DNA of 37,513 nt from JBJENW01 sp051880395 (GTDB taxonomy: Bacteria; Bacillota; Clostridia; Lachnospirales; Lachnospiraceae). The stretch covers positions 1-37,513 of the forward strand of contig JBJENW010000344.1 of the NCBI GenBank assembly GCA_051880395.1. Direction: 5' to 3'. Numbering within the stretch: position 1 is the first letter of the stretch; each line of letters opens with the position of its first letter. This document shows, piece after piece, positions 16,401 to 22,967 of this stretch. The notes under the pieces are model-generated. The model was not told the DNA's origin and ran no database searches. It saw only the letters and a program-made list of their open reading frames with translations. Made by a program: the position numbers and the translations under genes.

Positions 16401-17000
16401 TTTTTCTAAGAAAAGTCCGGCATTATTAAAATTCGCCTTTGCTAAATGGCTGCACGAATCATAAGCAACTGTTAACTCTTCCTTATTGTAGCAGACTCTC
16501 ATACCAATTCCGCCACCGCCTGCAGTGCTCTTTAAAATGACTGGATAGCCAAGTTTTTCTGCTACCTCAATAGCTTCCTCCATACTGTCTAACAGTCCGG
16601 TTCCTTCTAGCATCGGTACCCCTGCTTTTTTTGCAATTTCACGAGCAGAATGTTTTAATCCAAATAATTCCATCTGCTCTGGCTTCGGTCCAATAAAAGC
16701 AATTCCATTTTCTGCACACATTCTTGCAAAATTACTATTTTCACTCAAAAATCCATATCCCGGATGAATTGCCTCCGCTTTTGTTTCCTTTGCAATCTGA
16801 ATAATCTTGTCTGCATTCAGATATGTCTCTAATACGGAACCATCTCCCAAAAAGACTGCTTCATCTGCACAATCTACATGGAGACTGTCCTGATCGGCTT
16901 TTGTGTATACTGCCACCGACCCAATTCCCATATTTTTTAATGTTCTTTCTATTCTTACTGCAATTGCTCCACGATTGGCAATTAATATTTTATTAAACAT
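13407..17000 (-). CDS. Biotin-dependent urea/guanidine carboxylase
   Basis: A 1197-residue single-chain carboxylase. Residues 1-445 are the biotin carboxylase (KILIANRGAIAVRI, ATP-grasp loop GGGGIGMR at 161-168, FLEVNTRLQVEHGVTE near 287-300). About 450-765 is the KipA/AHS2-like and 790-1010 the KipI/AHS1-like half of the carboxyltransferase. The C-terminal biotinyl domain has EESMKMEF with biotinyl Lys1163. It lacks the fused amidolyase of yeast DUR1,2; that step is the separate next gene. Urea carboxylase and guanidine carboxylase share this architecture. The two DUF1989 genes upstream favour guanidine, but sequence alone does not prove it. GGAGG precedes the ATG. Confidence 0.92.
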   Translation of the reverse strand: MFNKILIANRGAIAVRIERTLKNMGIGSVAVYTKADQDSLHVDCADEAVFLGDGSVLETYLNADKIIQIAKETKAEAIHPGYGFLSENSNFARMCAENGIAFIGPKPEQMELFGLKHSAREIAKKAGVPMLEGTGLLDSMEEAIEVAEKLGYPVILKSTAGGGGIGMRVCYNKEELTVAYDSCSHLAKANFNNAGLFLEKYLEKARHIEVQIFGNEYGEVAALAERDCSGQRRNQKVMEECPAVGITEETRQAMKESAKRIAMQVGYRSAGTVEFLYDTKTEKFYFLEVNTRLQVEHGVTEEVLGIDLVEWMIKEAAGELRGLDTLFGETKGWSIQTRVYAEDAMRNFAPSAGKIDKVAFSPEARVETWIQDNTVVSSNYDPMLAKLIVKADNRDEAIQKMQRVLEETKIYGVTTNIDYLNSFIKTDGYVAGDLHTHMLDDFSYRENKIEVIDGGVQTTIQDYPARLGYWDIGVPPSGAMDNFAFRIGNRILGNPLEAPGIEFTLRGGSYKFRDDMVICLTGADMSAKIDGQPVAMYEPIPVTYGQVLTLGKAVNGMRTYLLVEGGLDVPKTLGSASTFVLGGFGGHGGRTLATGDLIHVGNHGEHQFHSVDKEKISKYEGTWEIGVIPGPHCTTEFLKKEYLDQLTETEWEVHFNSDRTGVRLVGPTPLWEREDGGEAGLHPSNVHDTAYAVGTIDLTGDMPIILGPDGPSLGGFVCPVTIPSGELWKIGQLAPDNKVKFRLITIETAERIRKEQEAYLQNITEEKELALPELGEKEEIDCTYPILKCLKEDREDEFVIRCAGDEYVLVEYGEMQIEMKLRIRVHALMELVKGDKEIPLIDATPGIRSLQIHIDSTKMSIKKLADIVVELDKQIGDLSTFKIKSRKIKMPLSWNDPGAQLAVERYYQNVRPDAPWCPSNIEFIRRINGLENIEKVKEILYNATYLVMGLGDVYLGAPVCIPLDPRHRLVTTKYNPARTWTPENAVGIGGAYMGIYGMEGPGGYQLVGRTIQTWNPVRATKSFPEGKPWLLNFFDQIQFYPVSAEELLKIREDFLRGRYEVEVEETVFDYGEYLKYLGSIEEEGKKFKEHQVDSFEKEKQMWKEKGLDHFVSQHEEGSLKEIELPEGCNPINSNMPGSVWKILVKPGDTVKEGDVIIVEESMKMEFPQCAPCDGVIKEIYVQETESVSGGQLLAAIG

Positions 17001-17030
17001 CGTCTATTCCTCCATCAATCTTATTCCCCC

Positions 17031-17876
17031 TTAGACAGCTTCTCCCTGCTCCCCACTATGAAGAATTCTGTTTACTTCCCTTCGTAATTCGATAAATTCC
17101 TTCGTATCCTTCAAATCCAAATCTCTATCATACGGAAGATAATCCGGTATCTCCGCAATAATTTTTCCTGGTCTTGCACTCATTACATAGATTCTGGTTG
17201 CCAAAAATACTGCCTCTTCAATATCATGCGTAATAAAAATAATTGTCGGTCTTTCCTTCTGCCAAATGTGACGCATCAAGAGTTGCATATTTGCCTTTGT
17301 TTGTGGATCTAATGCTCCAAATGGTTCATCCATCAGAAGAACCTCCGGACTATTTGCTAATGCTCTTGCTATCGCAACTCTTTGTTTCATACCACCGGAT
17401 AATTCTTTCGGAAGACACTTACGAAACTGTGTCAGACCAATCAATTCCAAATATTTGTCTACGATTTCATCTGCCTCTTTCTTCGGCATTTTCTTTAATT
17501 TGAGTCCAAAGCGGATATTTTCTTCTACATTCATCCAAGGAAACAACGTATAAGACTGAAACACCATTCCTCGATCCGCTCCGGGTCCATTCAATTCACG
17601 GTTATCCAGAATAATGGCACCTTCTGATATATCATCTAATCCGGCTATCATTTTTAATAGGGTAGATTTTCCACATCCGGAAGGCCCTACAATGCAGACA
17701 AATTCATTATCCAGAATCTCAAAGTCCACATGATCGATTGCCAGTGTTTTCTTCTTCTCACTTTTATAAATTTTTGTAACACCGTTTCCACGTATTTTAC
17801 TGTTGGCCACTGTTGCGCTAACTGTTTCACCTGCTAATGGTTCTACTACTTTTCCTCTTTTACCTTTACCAAACAT
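17031..17876 (-). CDS. ABC transporter ATPase, NitT/TauT type
   Basis: A 281-residue ATPase energising the importer. Walker A GPSGCGKST is at 64-72, the Q-loop at VFQSYTLFPW near 105-114, the signature LSGGMKQR at 159-166, and Walker B VLLMDEP at 179-185 followed by the FGALD D-loop and the switch His in IFITHD. It is closest in pattern to TauB/SsuB. The first 25 residues form an extra basic, disordered-looking leader (MFGKGKRGKVVEP). The start ATG overlaps the permease stop (TAATG), showing translational coupling. The carboxylase gene follows after 30 bases. Confidence 0.92.
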   Translation of the reverse strand: MFGKGKRGKVVEPLAGETVSATVANSKIRGNGVTKIYKSEKKKTLAIDHVDFEILDNEFVCIVGPSGCGKSTLLKMIAGLDDISEGAIILDNRELNGPGADRGMVFQSYTLFPWMNVEENIRFGLKLKKMPKKEADEIVDKYLELIGLTQFRKCLPKELSGGMKQRVAIARALANSPEVLLMDEPFGALDPQTKANMQLLMRHIWQKERPTIIFITHDIEEAVFLATRIYVMSARPGKIIAEIPDYLPYDRDLDLKDTKEFIELRREVNRILHSGEQGEAV

Positions 17877-18670
17877 TATTTTGTACCTCCTTCCGTCCAG
17901 GAGAATAATTTCTTATTAATAAATCCAAACGTTCTATCGATGATAAGTCCTAAAAGACCAATCGTTAAGATTCCTGCAAACATGGTATCTGTTTTTAAAT
18001 ATCTCTGCGCCTTCAAAATACTGTAACCTAAACCAGAATTTGCCGCCACCAATTCTGCAACAACTAAGTAGGTCCATGCCCATCCCATCATCATTCTTAA
18101 CGTATCCATCAACCTTGGGAGCATAGCCGGAATTAATATTTTCCATAATACTTTCCACCGGGTTGCGCCTAATGTATAGGCTGCATTTATATAATCCTCC
18201 GGCACGCTTCTAATATCATCTGCCACCATAGGAATCAGCTGAAATAACGTTCCCATAAAAATAACTGCAATCTTCGCTTCTTCCCCAATTCCAACCCATA
18301 CCATAATAAGTGGTACAAATGCCGGAACCGGAAGGTATCGCAAGAACTCTGTTAGTGGTTGAATAAATGCTTCCACACCAGCGAAACAACCTGCCAAAAT
18401 TCCAAGAACGACACCTACAATTACCGCATAAATGAATCCCATGAAAATACGATAACAACTGATATACAAGTCTTCCCAGACAGCTCCGCTCACGAAGCTG
18501 TCTACAATGGTACCGACTACCTTTGCGGGTGTTGGTAAGAATACGGAATTTACCAGTCCGGTAACACTTGCGAAGTGCCACAACAGAATTACAATTATGA
18601 AAGAACACACTGCAATTCCTGTATATATTTTTTTTTCTATACTTTTACGTATCCGAAATAAATTCTTCAT
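17876..18670 (-). CDS. ABC transporter permease, NitT/TauT type
   Basis: A 264-residue permease with about six membrane helices; the first is at 17-37 (GIAVCSFIIVILLWHFASV). The cytoplasmic EAA loop that contacts the ATPase reads AAYTLGATRWKVLWKILIPA. Overall pattern is that of TauC/SsuC/NrtB type permeases for small organic or inorganic ions. It sits between the binding protein and ATPase genes and overlaps the ATPase start by one base. Together with its neighbours it likely imports guanidine, urea or a related small nitrogen compound. Confidence 0.92.
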   Translation of the reverse strand: MKNLFRIRKSIEKKIYTGIAVCSFIIVILLWHFASVTGLVNSVFLPTPAKVVGTIVDSFVSGAVWEDLYISCYRIFMGFIYAVIVGVVLGILAGCFAGVEAFIQPLTEFLRYLPVPAFVPLIMVWVGIGEEAKIAVIFMGTLFQLIPMVADDIRSVPEDYINAAYTLGATRWKVLWKILIPAMLPRLMDTLRMMMGWAWTYLVVAELVAANSGLGYSILKAQRYLKTDTMFAGILTIGLLGLIIDRTFGFINKKLFSWTEGGTK

Positions 18671-18687
18671 ACAAACCTCCCTTCCAA

Positions 18688-19785
18688 CTACTTGTCTATG
18701 GAAGTATCAGGTGCTGGTTTCGACTCTCTTGTTTCCAATACATTTTTTAGATAAGTACTATTAAACATTTTTGTCGTATCATCTGGTACGGAATCAATCA
18801 TATTTACACTCTTTAAAAATTCTGCAATTTTTTCTGTAGTATAAGGAATATAGGAATAATCTTCTGCCTCATTTTCCATAGTATCAATACATTCCTGTAA
18901 TGAAAACAGTCTGGAACCACTCATGGAAACTCTCATTTCTTCTTCCGAAATTTCTGCTCCTTCTGCCATATCTTTAATAGCCTGATCTTCATTTTCAGAA
19001 TAGAATTCTAAAGCATCAAAATATGCATTAATTACTTTTTCGATATCTTCTTTTCCATTGTCTACCATATCTTTGTTCGCAACCAATACATCCGGTATCA
19101 GACCCGGAATATCTGCAGAACTAACTAGTAATGTACTGTCTTCCTTTTCTAATGCCATGCTAAGAGATGGCTCCCAAAGAGATGCTGCATCTACTGTATC
19201 CGCTAAAAATGCCGGTGCTGAATCAGAAATAGATAAGTTTACAAAATCAATGTCATCTTCTGTTAATCCCACCGAATCAAGTGCTGTTAAAAGGAAGAAA
19301 TGTTCAATCGTCCCATACTCTGTTGCCACTGATTTTCCCTTTAGATCCTCAATTTTTTTTATCCCCTTTCCACCAACCAAACCGTCAGCTCCATTGGAAT
19401 TATCCAAAATCAATACCGTCTCTAATCCAATATTATTAATGTATGGTGCGATCACATCTGCCATAGCTACTGCCAACATATCTACCTGTCCGGTGTTAAA
19501 TGCCTGTACACTATCGCTGTAAACCGGGAAGTAAACCAGTTCTACATTCACACCATTCTTTTCAAAAAAATCTTCTGCCTGACAGATATACCATGTATAA
19601 AACGCCGGATATGGAGAAATCCCCAACTTATATACCTTTTCTCCATTCTCGCTACTTGTTTTCCCTGTCGTTGAGTCTGCCTTTGTATCATTTTTTGCGC
19701 TATCTTTTCCACAACCTGCTACTGCGCATAATACCATCGTAAGTGCTACAATAAGTGCTACTGCTCGTTTTCTTGTTTTTTTCAT
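18688..19785 (-). CDS. ABC transporter substrate-binding lipoprotein, NMT1/TauA-like
   Basis: A 365-residue secreted binding protein. A basic N-terminus, hydrophobic core and lipobox VAGC at about residues 22-25 mark a lipoprotein signal peptide, with Cys25 as the anchor. The mature part shows the periplasmic-binding fold of the NitT/TauT group: KLGISPYPAFYTWYICQAED, NGVNVELVYF, FNTGQVDMLAVAMADV and GKSVATEYGTIEHFFLL. Such proteins bind small compounds such as taurine, nitrate or pyrimidines; operon context suggests guanidine or urea. AAAGGAG precedes the ATG. It is 30 bases after the second PII gene. Confidence 0.92.
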   Translation of the reverse strand: MKKTRKRAVALIVALTMVLCAVAGCGKDSAKNDTKADSTTGKTSSENGEKVYKLGISPYPAFYTWYICQAEDFFEKNGVNVELVYFPVYSDSVQAFNTGQVDMLAVAMADVIAPYINNIGLETVLILDNSNGADGLVGGKGIKKIEDLKGKSVATEYGTIEHFFLLTALDSVGLTEDDIDFVNLSISDSAPAFLADTVDAASLWEPSLSMALEKEDSTLLVSSADIPGLIPDVLVANKDMVDNGKEDIEKVINAYFDALEFYSENEDQAIKDMAEGAEISEEEMRVSMSGSRLFSLQECIDTMENEAEDYSYIPYTTEKIAEFLKSVNMIDSVPDDTTKMFNSTYLKNVLETRESKPAPDTSIDK

Positions 19786-19815
19786 ACTATTTTCTCCTTT
19801 AAAACACTATCCTAC

Positions 19816-20169
19816 TTACATAATCGCATTCACACCGCTCTCACCTGTTCGAATTCTAGTCCCATCTTCTACATCAATCACAAATATCTTTCCGTCCCCT
19901 GGATTTCCTGTCTGATTTACACATTTGACAACATCGATCAATTTATCTATATCTTCATCTCTGCAAAAGATCTCAATTAATCTTTTCGCTACAAAAGGAT
20001 GCTCCTCTTTCTGATCTATGTCATGTCCCTCACCGGTGGCAAAATCTACACGATTTCTTCCTCTACCCAAAACCTCTTTACTGCTCAGAGAAAAGAAATG
20101 ATTTTCTGTCAAAGCTGCCTTGGTCTCATAATACTTGTTCAACCGTATTACTATATATACCTGCTTCAT
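19816..20169 (-). CDS. PII family protein, NifI2-like
   Basis: A 117-residue PII-type nitrogen sensor. Seen are the first strand MKQVYIVIRLNKYYETKAAL, the T-loop start SKEVLGRGRNRVDF, the B-loop NPGDGKIFVIDVED and the end TRIRTGESG. PII proteins bind ATP/ADP and 2-oxoglutarate and regulate partners by the T-loop. The extended T-loop (ATGEGHDIDQKEEHPFVAKR) and the lack of a uridylylated tyrosine are features of the NifI2 group, which pairs with NifI1. It follows its NifI1-like partner by four bases. There are no nif genes here, so its target is probably an operon enzyme or transporter. Confidence 0.87.
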   Translation of the reverse strand: MKQVYIVIRLNKYYETKAALTENHFFSLSSKEVLGRGRNRVDFATGEGHDIDQKEEHPFVAKRLIEIFCRDEDIDKLIDVVKCVNQTGNPGDGKIFVIDVEDGTRIRTGESGVNAIM

Positions 20170-20173
20170 ACCA

Positions 20174-20497
20174 TCACTCTTCCTCTCCTGAACTGATTGT
20201 AACTGTCTTTTCCACCGGAATTACGAAAATCTTTCCATCTCCAAAAGCTCCTGTTTTCTCTGTTCTTGCAGTATCTATAATAATTTTCTTTACTTTTTCC
20301 ACATCTTCATCCGGAACTACCATCATGAACATTTCCTTTGGAATCTCATCATAATAAACGTCGCTTACTTTTAATCCTCTTTGTTTTCCTCTTCCTAAAA
20401 CACTGATTCTTGTTGCTGAAACAAATCCTGCATCACATAATGCAGTCAATACCTCACTTGCTTTTTCCGGTCTTACAATTGCTTTTACCATTTTCAT
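20174..20497 (-). CDS. PII family protein, NifI1-like
   Basis: A 107-residue PII protein. It begins MKMVKAIVRPEKASEVLTAL and continues ISVLGRGKQRGLKV, then SDVYYDEIPKEMFMMVVPDE, AFGDGKIFVIPVE and TISSGEEE. This matches the NifI1 pattern of archaeal and clostridial nitrogen fixers, which together with NifI2 inhibits nitrogenase according to 2-oxoglutarate. GlnB's uridylylation tyrosine motif is not present. It lies between the DUF1989 genes and the NifI2-like gene. AGGAG precedes the ATG. A PII pair of this kind in a carboxylase operon points to control of an enzyme other than nitrogenase. Confidence 0.87.
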   Translation of the reverse strand: MKMVKAIVRPEKASEVLTALCDAGFVSATRISVLGRGKQRGLKVSDVYYDEIPKEMFMMVVPDEDVEKVKKIIIDTARTEKTGAFGDGKIFVIPVEKTVTISSGEEE

Positions 20498-20514
20498 ATC
20501 ATTTTTCTCCTTTT

Positions 20515-21165
20515 CTATTTATCAAAAATGAATATCTCATTTGTAGTTGGTGCATAACCACTACACGGATTGTTGATCTGCGGACAATTGCTGATCAGTA
20601 TCATGGTATCATTCATTGCTTCAAACTCTATATAAGAACCCGGTTCTGAAATTCCATCCAAAAACTCAAATCTTCCATCCGGCAGTTTTAATATCTGTGC
20701 AAATAAGTTTACATTTGGTACTAAATCAACCTTGGAATACTGATCCGCATGTTCTGATATCTGCATTAAAAAGGTATCTCTACAAGTCTTCATATGTAAC
20801 GTATGATGTCCGTAGCGGACGGTGTTGCTTTCTGTTGCACAGGCACCTCCCATGGTGTCGTGACAAGTACAAGTATCTGCTACCATTTTCAGCAGCTCTT
20901 TTCCGGATTCTGTTACCAATACTGTTCCCGCGTTAATATATAACTTTTTCTGTCGCACAATGGTCTGGGTCGCACTGTAATGATCCTCTGGATTGTGCAG
21001 GTCATAGCATAAAAAATCCAATCCTTGATTTCCTTCTAAATCTACAATCCGTAACACTTGTCCCTTCATCAACGGATGCATCCAGCCATCACCAGCCGGT
21101 ATCATGGTTTCATAAACAGCGTCCTTTGTATCTCTATTGCTAGGTGTTTTCTCAAATTTAATCAT
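20515..21165 (-). CDS. DUF1989 urea carboxylase-associated protein 2, CgdA/CgdB-like
   Basis: A 216-residue DUF1989 protein. Motifs: MKGQVLRIVDLEGNQGLDFL, YSATQTIVRQKKLYINAG, MVADTCTCHDTMGGACATES, NTVRYGHHTLHMKTC, and ISNCPQINNPCSGYAPTT. Cys/His-rich stretches fit a metal-bound deiminase site. The pattern is that of urea carboxylase-associated protein 2. In guanidine-degrading bacteria two DUF1989 proteins, CgdA and CgdB, form the carboxyguanidine deiminase that makes allophanate. Which subunit this one is I leave open. GGAGG precedes the ATG, and the gene follows its partner by 29 bases. Confidence 0.88.
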   Translation of the reverse strand: MIKFEKTPSNRDTKDAVYETMIPAGDGWMHPLMKGQVLRIVDLEGNQGLDFLCYDLHNPEDHYSATQTIVRQKKLYINAGTVLVTESGKELLKMVADTCTCHDTMGGACATESNTVRYGHHTLHMKTCRDTFLMQISEHADQYSKVDLVPNVNLFAQILKLPDGRFEFLDGISEPGSYIEFEAMNDTMILISNCPQINNPCSGYAPTTNEIFIFDK

Positions 21166-21194
21166 AATATCCTCCTATCTGCTACTTTCCCGCT

Positions 21195-21914
21195 CTATAT
21201 GCCTAATAACAGGTTATATTCCCAAGTGTTTTCAAATGCTCTTCTGGTATATTTTGAAAAGTTCACGCAATAATCCAATCCGTCTACTGGTAGAGCCGGT
21301 AATACTTCCACTCTTACCGGTACAGAAGGATATTCTTTTTTCTCATCCAATGGATTTGGTGTATTAGATAATACCAGATAAATATCCATTTCTGTTCGTA
21401 TAGTAACGGACATTTCTTTTTTACAATGGTCTTCATAAAAAATCAGGTTTCCCATTTCGTCTGCTTCTACCTTAGAAAACAAATTGATTGGTGGCATTAA
21501 GTCTCGTTTGCTCATTCCGTTTTTTGTCAACTCATTGATGAAATTCTCCTGTCCGGACTTCAGATAATCATTTCCATTCTGCTGGTAATTGGTAAATCCG
21601 TACTTTTCATCCGTCATAGTTCTGGTGGTATATCCGGTTACAGTATCGTGCCAACCAAGCTCATCTTCCACGATGCTTGCCATCGCTCTTCCACAATCGC
21701 TCATGATCGCATGACCCTTTGTTAAGAAAAATGTATGCTGTGCCTTTAATGTATCCGGCGCGTTATAATGTTCTGTCAGATTGTGGAAATTATACATTAA
21801 CATTGCCAGGTTTGCTCCATCTCCCTCTGCGGTAAATTTAATCAATCTGCCCTTACAGATATTTCCTGACCAACGATCTCCCGGGTTAATTGTTTTGCTC
21901 CAAAGAATATTCAT
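21195..21914 (-). CDS. DUF1989 urea carboxylase-associated protein 1, CgdA/CgdB-like
   Basis: A 239-residue DUF1989 protein, partner of the next gene. Motifs: INPGDRWSGNICKGRLIKFT, GANLAMLMYNFHNLTEHYNA, PDTLKAQHTFFLTKGHAIMS, DELGWHDTVTGYTT and KRDLMPPINLFSKV. This is the urea carboxylase-associated protein 1 pattern. With the other DUF1989 protein it would deiminate carboxyguanidine to allophanate. I chose the ATG at 21914 because AGGTGAG lies five bases upstream; the longer frame to 21944 begins inside the preceding short ORF. That short ORF ends five bases before this ATG, so translation may be coupled. Confidence 0.88.
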   Translation of the reverse strand: MNILWSKTINPGDRWSGNICKGRLIKFTAEGDGANLAMLMYNFHNLTEHYNAPDTLKAQHTFFLTKGHAIMSDCGRAMASIVEDELGWHDTVTGYTTRTMTDEKYGFTNYQQNGNDYLKSGQENFINELTKNGMSKRDLMPPINLFSKVEADEMGNLIFYEDHCKKEMSVTIRTEMDIYLVLSNTPNPLDEKKEYPSVPVRVEVLPALPVDGLDYCVNFSKYTRRAFENTWEYNLLLGI

Positions 21915-21919
21915 ATTTC

Positions 21920-22039
21920 TCACCTGTTCCTTTCTATTTTGCATTCCAGACCACCTTCCTTGGTTACCGGTACATTCATAAAGAAGTTCATGTTTTCTTC
22001 TACCTTTCCATCCTTAGAACGCAGAAAAGGAGCAAACAC
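21920..22039 (-). CDS. Short leader ORF, relic of a DUF1989 protein
   Basis: A 39-codon frame starting at GTG 22039, with AAGGAG nine bases upstream, and ending TGA inside the ribosome site of the next gene. Its middle, MNFFMNVPVTKEGGLE, strongly resembles a conserved stretch of urea carboxylase-associated protein 2 as I remember that family (NFFMNVPV followed by E-G-G-L), although the intact copy in this operon reads NVNLFAQILKLPDG there. It therefore looks like a shrunken remnant of a second such gene, perhaps kept as a leader peptide. The hairpin at 22027-22054 hides its start. Whether it is translated is not known; a pure pseudogene is possible. Confidence 0.45.
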   Translation of the reverse strand: MFAPFLRSKDGKVEENMNFFMNVPVTKEGGLECKIERNR

Positions 22040-22054
22040 TTTGGTTTGCTCCTT
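22027..22054 (-). promoter_or_regulatory. Leader hairpin covering the first ribosome binding site
   Basis: AAGGAGCAAAC (minus strand) pairs over 11 bases with GTTTGCTCCTT across a six-base loop. The 5' arm is the Shine-Dalgarno site of the short ORF, and its GTG start overlaps the loop and 3' arm. Only four T follow, so it could be a weak terminator as well as a translational block. Confidence 0.5.
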
Positions 22055-22097
22055 CGCAGTTTAAAACTTCTTTATTTTGTTCCTTTAACTACTGTGA

Positions 22098-22126
22098 ATT
22101 CTAACATGATTAAAATGCACTTTCAA
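22098..22126 (-). promoter_or_regulatory. Promoter of the carboxylase operon
   Basis: Minus-strand TTGAAA (complement of 22121-22126) and TAGAAT (complement of 22098-22103) are 17 bases apart. Transcription would start near 22091, giving a leader of only about 52 bases before the short ORF. There is no room for a guanidine-I riboswitch upstream of it. Confidence 0.65.
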
Positions 22127-22154
22127 TTCTCCTGCGTATCCATTCATTTGCAAA

Positions 22155-22189
22155 AAAAATAGAACTTCTACTACTGAAGTTCTATTTTT
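22155..22189. terminator. Bidirectional terminator between luxR-type gene and operon
   Basis: AAAAATAGAACTTC (22155-22168) pairs perfectly with its complement at 22176-22189 over a seven-base loop. It overlaps the stop codon of the LuxR-type gene (22182-22184) and ends that transcript before the operon promoter. Confidence 0.8.
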
Positions 22190-22967
22190 CTACTAATTTC
22201 ATTAACTGTATTCTACTATTAATGCCCATTTTAGTAAAAATGTTATAAACATGCTTTTTCACCGTAGATATTGCAATAAACAATTTCTCACTTATTTCTT
22301 CGTTCGTATCTCCTTGTAGCATTAAGTCCATAATTTCTTTCTCTCGATTTGATAAATTATATTTCTCTATATCTTTGATAGATACCGGTTTTCTTCCGTC
22401 AGCAGCATTGCTTTCCTTACGAGTTGAATATAAAATATTAGTAAGGTGATTCTTAAATACTTCCAGAATCCGAATATCTTTCCTTTTAAAATCTCCCAAA
22501 TCTTTCGATCGAAATATGTTCAACACCCCTAAAATTTCTCCTTTTACCAATAAAATTCCCTCCCCATATGGGATATTCTGAGGTCTTAAAAATCCTTGGT
22601 AGAACTCGGTTTTCTCTCTAATTTCATCTTCCATCATATCGGTATCTTTGAACACCAACGTTTTAGAAAATCCAAACATATGCTTCACATAATCTACATC
22701 ATAGAAGTAATTCACATACTTACTTTTATTTTCTTCACTTACTCCATCAAATGCAGAATTTTCTATGTCTATCTTCTGTTCTTCATCAAAAATAATAAAA
22801 TAGGCTTGAGAATAAGAAATCAATGCACGAATAAGCTGTAAAAACTTCACAGCTATTTCATTTATATTATCCATGGAATATATCTCCAATAATATGTCAT
22901 TAACAACATTCCAATCATTTTCTTTTAAACTATCCATGTTTTCACTCTCTTTCTGAAAATTTCTCAT
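22182..22967 (-). CDS. LuxR family regulator with GAF-like sensor domain
   Basis: A 261-residue regulator. The N-terminal 180 residues read as a GAF-like sensor (SQAYFIIFDEEQKI, PYGEGILLVKGEILGVLNIF, DIRILEVFKNHLTNIL). Residues about 198-261 are a LuxR/FixJ helix-turn-helix: YNLSNREKEIMDLMLQGDTN, EEISEKLFIAISTVKKHVYN, IFTKMGINSR. The start is either 22967 or the internal ATG at 22937, which has AGAGAG upstream. It sits directly upstream of the DUF1989/PII/carboxylase operon in the same direction but behind a terminator, so it is the natural candidate regulator. The ligand is unknown. Confidence 0.87.
   Translation of the reverse strand: MRNFQKESENMDSLKENDWNVVNDILLEIYSMDNINEIAVKFLQLIRALISYSQAYFIIFDEEQKIDIENSAFDGVSEENKSKYVNYFYDVDYVKHMFGFSKTLVFKDTDMMEDEIREKTEFYQGFLRPQNIPYGEGILLVKGEILGVLNIFRSKDLGDFKRKDIRILEVFKNHLTNILYSTRKESNAADGRKPVSIKDIEKYNLSNREKEIMDLMLQGDTNEEISEKLFIAISTVKKHVYNIFTKMGINSRIQLMKLVEK

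Noticed and set aside
21914..22181. Guanidine-I, -II or -III riboswitch before the DUF1989 genes
   Set aside because: The conserved loop motifs are not seen by eye and the promoter leaves too short a leader for the class I fold. A covariance search would settle it.
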